Positions 61,601-64,000 of a stretch of DNA of 64,000 bases are shown here, in pieces. The translations under genes were made by a program, and so were the position numbers. Each line of letters starts with the position of its first letter. Position 1 is the first letter of the stretch. Below the pieces are notes generated by a model. It was not told the DNA's origin, searched no databases, and worked only from the letters and a program-made list of their open reading frames with translations. Source of the stretch: Pedobacter sp. BS3 (GTDB lineage Bacteria > Bacteroidota > Bacteroidia > Sphingobacteriales > Sphingobacteriaceae); the NCBI RefSeq assembly GCF_008274585.1, contig NZ_VTRT01000001.1:806001-870000 (forward strand). Reading direction: 5' to 3'.

Positions 61601-62872
61601 TCAGTCAATATACTCAAAACCGGTATACGGCACTAAGGCAGCCGGAATCTTAATCCCCTGGTCAGTCTGGTTGTTTTCCAGCAACGATGCCACGATACGC
61701 GGCAGGGCCAGGGCGCTTCCGTTAAGCGTATGCGCTAACTGGGGTTTGCCTTCTTTACCCTTAAACCGCAGCTTTAAGCGGTTGGCCTGGTAGGTCTCAA
61801 AATTAGAAACCGATGAAACTTCCAGCCAGCGTTTCTGTGCGGCACACCATACTTCCATATCGTAGGTTTTGGCTGAGGTAAAGCCCATATCGCCACCACA
61901 AAGGCTTAGCACACGGTATGGCAGCTTCAACGCCTGAAGCAACGACTGCACATAGCTGCTCATCTCTTCCAGCACTTGGTAAGAGCTATCGGGGTGCGCA
62001 ATCTGAACAATTTCAACCTTATCAAACTGGTGCAGGCGATTTAACCCACGAACATGAGCGCCATACGAACCGGCCTCACGACGAAAGCAGGGCGTATAAC
62101 CACAATTCCGGATGGGCAATTCTTCCTCTTTCACAATCACATCCCGGTACAGGTTGGTAATGGGTACTTCGGCGGTAGGAATGAGGTATAAATTATCCAC
62201 ACCGATATGATACATCTGGCCTTCCTTATCGGGAAGCTGCCCTGTACCAAACCCAGAATCCTCATTAACTACTACAGGCGGCTGTATTTCGCGGTAGCCT
62301 TGTTTTCCGGCATTATCCAGAAAGAAATTAATTAAAGCCCGCTGCAACCTGGCACCTTTTCCTTTGTAAACCGGGAAACCGGCCCCGGTGATCTTATTAC
62401 CCAGCTCAAAATCAATAATATCGTATTTGGCGGCAAGCTCCCAGTGAGGCAAAGCATTTTCAGGCAAATTAGGTTTGTCGCCATGCTCAAGTGCCACTTC
62501 GTTATCATCAGCCGATATACCTTTGGGAACAGAACTGTGCGGCAGGTTAGGTAACAGCACAATAATCTGCTGCAATTGCTGCTCTAACTGCTGAAGCTCA
62601 TCCGCCAGTGTTTTGGTTTGTTCTTTATAAGCACCGCTGTTCGCTTTCAGCTGTTCAGCCTGTTGCTTTTCACCTTTGCGCATTAATTCGCCAATTTGTT
62701 TTGCGGTGGCATTCGCTTCCGCGGATATGGCATCCAGCTTAGTCTGAACCTGGCGGCGTTTTTCGTCAACCTGTAACAGTTCATCAACCAGTTCCGGCTG
62801 TTTAAAATTCCTGACAGCTAAACGCTCTAAAACTTTCTCCCTATTTTCGCGGATATAATTAACTTGCAGCAT
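61601..62872 (-). CDS. serS: Seryl-tRNA synthetase
   Basis: This 423-residue class II synthetase starts at the ATG at 62872 (MLQVNYIRENREKVLERLAV). The open frame further upstream to 63436 is antisense to rsmI and not part of the gene. Residues 1-110 form the long coiled coil that holds tRNA-Ser. Class II motifs follow: motif 2 around CFRREAGSYGAHVRGLNRLH and motif 3 around ALPRIVASLLEN. It charges tRNA-Ser and also tRNA-Sec where present. A TATCTTTG box (minus strand, 62893-62900) lies 20 bp upstream. Confidence 0.96.
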   Translation of the reverse strand: MLQVNYIRENREKVLERLAVRNFKQPELVDELLQVDEKRRQVQTKLDAISAEANATAKQIGELMRKGEKQQAEQLKANSGAYKEQTKTLADELQQLEQQLQQIIVLLPNLPHSSVPKGISADDNEVALEHGDKPNLPENALPHWELAAKYDIIDFELGNKITGAGFPVYKGKGARLQRALINFFLDNAGKQGYREIQPPVVVNEDSGFGTGQLPDKEGQMYHIGVDNLYLIPTAEVPITNLYRDVIVKEEELPIRNCGYTPCFRREAGSYGAHVRGLNRLHQFDKVEIVQIAHPDSSYQVLEEMSSYVQSLLQALKLPYRVLSLCGGDMGFTSAKTYDMEVWCAAQKRWLEVSSVSNFETYQANRLKLRFKGKEGKPQLAHTLNGSALALPRIVASLLENNQTDQGIKIPAALVPYTGFEYID

Positions 62873-62892
62873 GCTAATAAATTTTGGCAAGG

Positions 62893-62900
62893 CAAAGATA
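62893..62900 (-). promoter_or_regulatory. -7 box of serS
   Basis: The minus strand reads TATCTTTG, an exact TAnnTTTG match, 20 bp before the serS ATG. The opposite strand towards rsmI has only a partial box (TAATTTGA at about 62934). Confidence 0.5.
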
Positions 62901-62969
62901 TAACTGAATTGCGAATTACAGGTTACGATTTCGTAATTTGACTGATTTGCAAGCGAAAAACAGCCATAC

Positions 62970-63656
62970 ATGAGCGGTAAACTGTATTTAATACCTACAC
63001 CTATCGGCAACCTGGAAGATATTACCCTGCGGGCCATACGCCTGCTAAAAGAGGCTGATGTGCTGTTGGCCGAAGATACCCGCACCAGCAGCTTACTGCT
63101 AAAGCACCTGGGCATCGACAAAAAAATACTGGCGCACCACCAGCATAACGAACACCAGTCCGCAAAAGAGATCATCCGTTTTTTAAGCGAAGGTAAAACC
63201 GTTGCCCTGATGTCTGACGCCGGAACGCCGGCCATCTCCGATCCCGGTTTTTTCCTTGTTCGTGAAGCCATAAGAAATGATATTGCCGTAGAATGCCTGC
63301 CCGGAGCAACGGCCTTTGTGCCTGCTTTGGTTAATTCGGGCTTGCCTTCAGACCGTTTTACGTTTGAGGGATTTCTCCCCGTAAAAAAAGGACGCCAGAC
63401 CCGGCTCAAACAGCTGGAGCACGAAGAACGAACCATGATTTTTTACGAATCGCCCCATCGGCTGTTAAAAACACTAACTGAATTTATACAATACTTTGGC
63501 GATAACCGCCCGGCATCAGTATCGCGTGAGCTGACCAAACTTTTTGAGGAAACTGTACGGGGCAGCCTGGCAGATATAAAATCACATTTTGAAAACAATA
63601 CCTTAAAAGGAGAATTTGTAATTTGTGTGGCCGGAAAAGGTAGTGTAAAAGAGTAG
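62970..63656 (+). CDS. rsmI: 16S rRNA 2'-O-ribose C1402 methyltransferase
   Basis: This 228-residue protein is a tetrapyrrole-methylase-fold SAM enzyme that methylates C1402 in the 30S decoding centre. Diagnostic motifs: LYLIPTPIGNLEDITLRAI at the N-terminus, AEDTRTSSLLLKHLGID, LMSDAGTPAISDPG and PGATAFVPALVNSGLP. RsmI proteins often have a longer C-terminal tail; here it stops shortly after GEFVICVAGK. It is divergent from serS and possibly monocistronic. Confidence 0.95.
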   Translation: MSGKLYLIPTPIGNLEDITLRAIRLLKEADVLLAEDTRTSSLLLKHLGIDKKILAHHQHNEHQSAKEIIRFLSEGKTVALMSDAGTPAISDPGFFLVREAIRNDIAVECLPGATAFVPALVNSGLPSDRFTFEGFLPVKKGRQTRLKQLEHEERTMIFYESPHRLLKTLTEFIQYFGDNRPASVSRELTKLFEETVRGSLADIKSHFENNTLKGEFVICVAGKGSVKE

Positions 63657-63682
63657 CTTTCAATGATAGAGTCCCGTTTCTG

Positions 63683-63800
63683 TTTTTGACTTTTTAATTT
63701 TAACTTTTGGTCCCGAAGCGTCGGGATTTCGCTTCGCTCAACTTTTAATAACGAAGATACCTGTAGTTTTTTGACTTTTGATTTTTTAATTTTGACTTTT
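63683..63800 (+). repeat. Compound ACTTTTGA tract with hairpin, upstream of the last gene
   Basis: Two T-rich blocks (about 63683-63710 and 63766-63800) flank a hairpin TCCCGA AGCG TCGGGA (63711-63726) and the segment TTTCGCTTCGCTCAACTTTT (63727-63746). The layout matches 27421-27498 read on the minus strand. The last T-rich block ends 4 bp before the ATG at 63805. Confidence 0.55.
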
Positions 63801-63804
63801 AGCA

Positions 63805-64000
63805 ATGAATATAGACCGTTTTTTAACCGACGAACAGGATGCCAAGACAGCAGAAAAGGTGCTGACCAAGGTTCAGGATATGCTGACATCCGGAGAAGAT
63901 CTGGTGTACCTGGCAGTGCAGAAAAAGCCCGTGGCTAATCTCATCCCCGACGCCATTGTGCTAACCAGCAAACGCATTATCTTTTGTATCCCCGGCAACC
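63805..64000 (+). CDS. PH-domain-like protein, N-terminal part (cut by window edge)
   Basis: 65 codons are visible, starting MNIDRFLTDEQDAKTAEKVL. An N-terminal helix precedes a beta-strand segment containing AIVLTSKRIIFCIPG, the strand pair with TSKRIIF that marks bacterial PH-like (bPH) domains. No signal peptide is present, so the visible part is cytoplasmic. Rest of the gene and its function are beyond the window. The start is supported by the T-rich tract that ends just before it. Confidence 0.65.
   Translation, partial: MNIDRFLTDEQDAKTAEKVLTKVQDMLTSGEDLVYLAVQKKPVANLIPDAIVLTSKRIIFCIPGN

Noticed and set aside
62873-63436. N-terminal extension of serS by 188 codons
   Set aside because: It runs antisense through rsmI; the family start is at 62872 with a -7 box just upstream.

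Overview
The window looks like chromosome of a Bacteroidota bacterium, most likely Sphingobacteriaceae (Mucilaginibacter/Pedobacter type). The reasons are a SusC/SusD pair, several TonB-dependent receptors with an N-terminal CarboxypepD_reg domain, a type IX secretion (T9SS) C-terminal sorting domain, the Bacteroidota -7 promoter box (TAnnTTTG) before several genes, few Shine-Dalgarno sites, and housekeeping genes of that lineage (hemW, anmK, a NagB-LmbE fusion, serS, rsmI, rarA). The species assignment is inference. No rRNA, tRNA, CRISPR array or intact insertion sequence was seen.

Layout. 0-5.4 kb: start of a response regulator, a TPR sensor kinase, an outer-membrane barrel protein, hemW and a membrane-anchored AraC-type regulator. 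5.7-8.5 kb: pectin locus 1 (CE8 pectinesterase, GH43). 8.8-23.2 kb: mostly core metabolism: anmK and nagB (amino-sugar recycling), an M20 hydrolase, three envelope proteins, gmhA-pfkA, a stand-alone DsbD-alpha-like protein, ruvC, a CBS protein, and satP-acs (acetate uptake and activation). 23.2-24.2 kb: decayed accessory genes (ORF6N protein and a toxin-antitoxin pair with a frameshifted toxin). 24.2-30.3 kb: minus-strand genes (Dph6-like, UbiA-like, metallophosphoesterase, MoxR-type ATPase plus VWA protein). 30.3-31.9 kb: repeat-rich gap ending in a truncated Hsp70. 31.9-36.5 kb: TonB receptor and sulfatase, divergent. 36.5-38.2 kb: accessory island with VapB plus a nonsense-mutated VapC, and two XRE regulators. 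38.2-40.7 kb: a propeller lipoprotein and rarA. 41-55.2 kb: pectin locus 2, with a 1463-residue T9SS pectinesterase, SusC, SusD, a DUF4957/DUF5123-like lipoprotein and two PL1 pectate lyases. 55.3-59.0 kb: siderophore receptor plus PepSY protein behind two palindromes. 59-64 kb: DUF7935-like protein, an A-type Fe-S carrier, GH27 alpha-galactosidase, serS, rsmI and the start of a PH-domain gene.

How it fits together. The central theme is pectin breakdown. Methyl esters are removed by CE8 enzymes, polygalacturonate is cut by PL1 lyases, oligomers are bound and imported by SusCD, and side chains are trimmed by GH43 and GH27. The two pectin loci are 35 kb apart but share an almost invariant 26-bp palindrome (three copies), always 43-44 bp upstream of a TAAACTTG box. 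This points to one regulon, probably activated. Two of the promoters are a 98-bp duplication with six differences.

Other patterns: (i) two unrelated toxin-antitoxin pairs both keep an open antitoxin and have a broken toxin; (ii) T-rich tracts built from the word ACTTTTGA lie just upstream of at least seven start codons, in sense orientation; (iii) intergenic spacers up to 27 kb apart are built from the same shuffled words; (iv) several hairpin or REP-like repeats.
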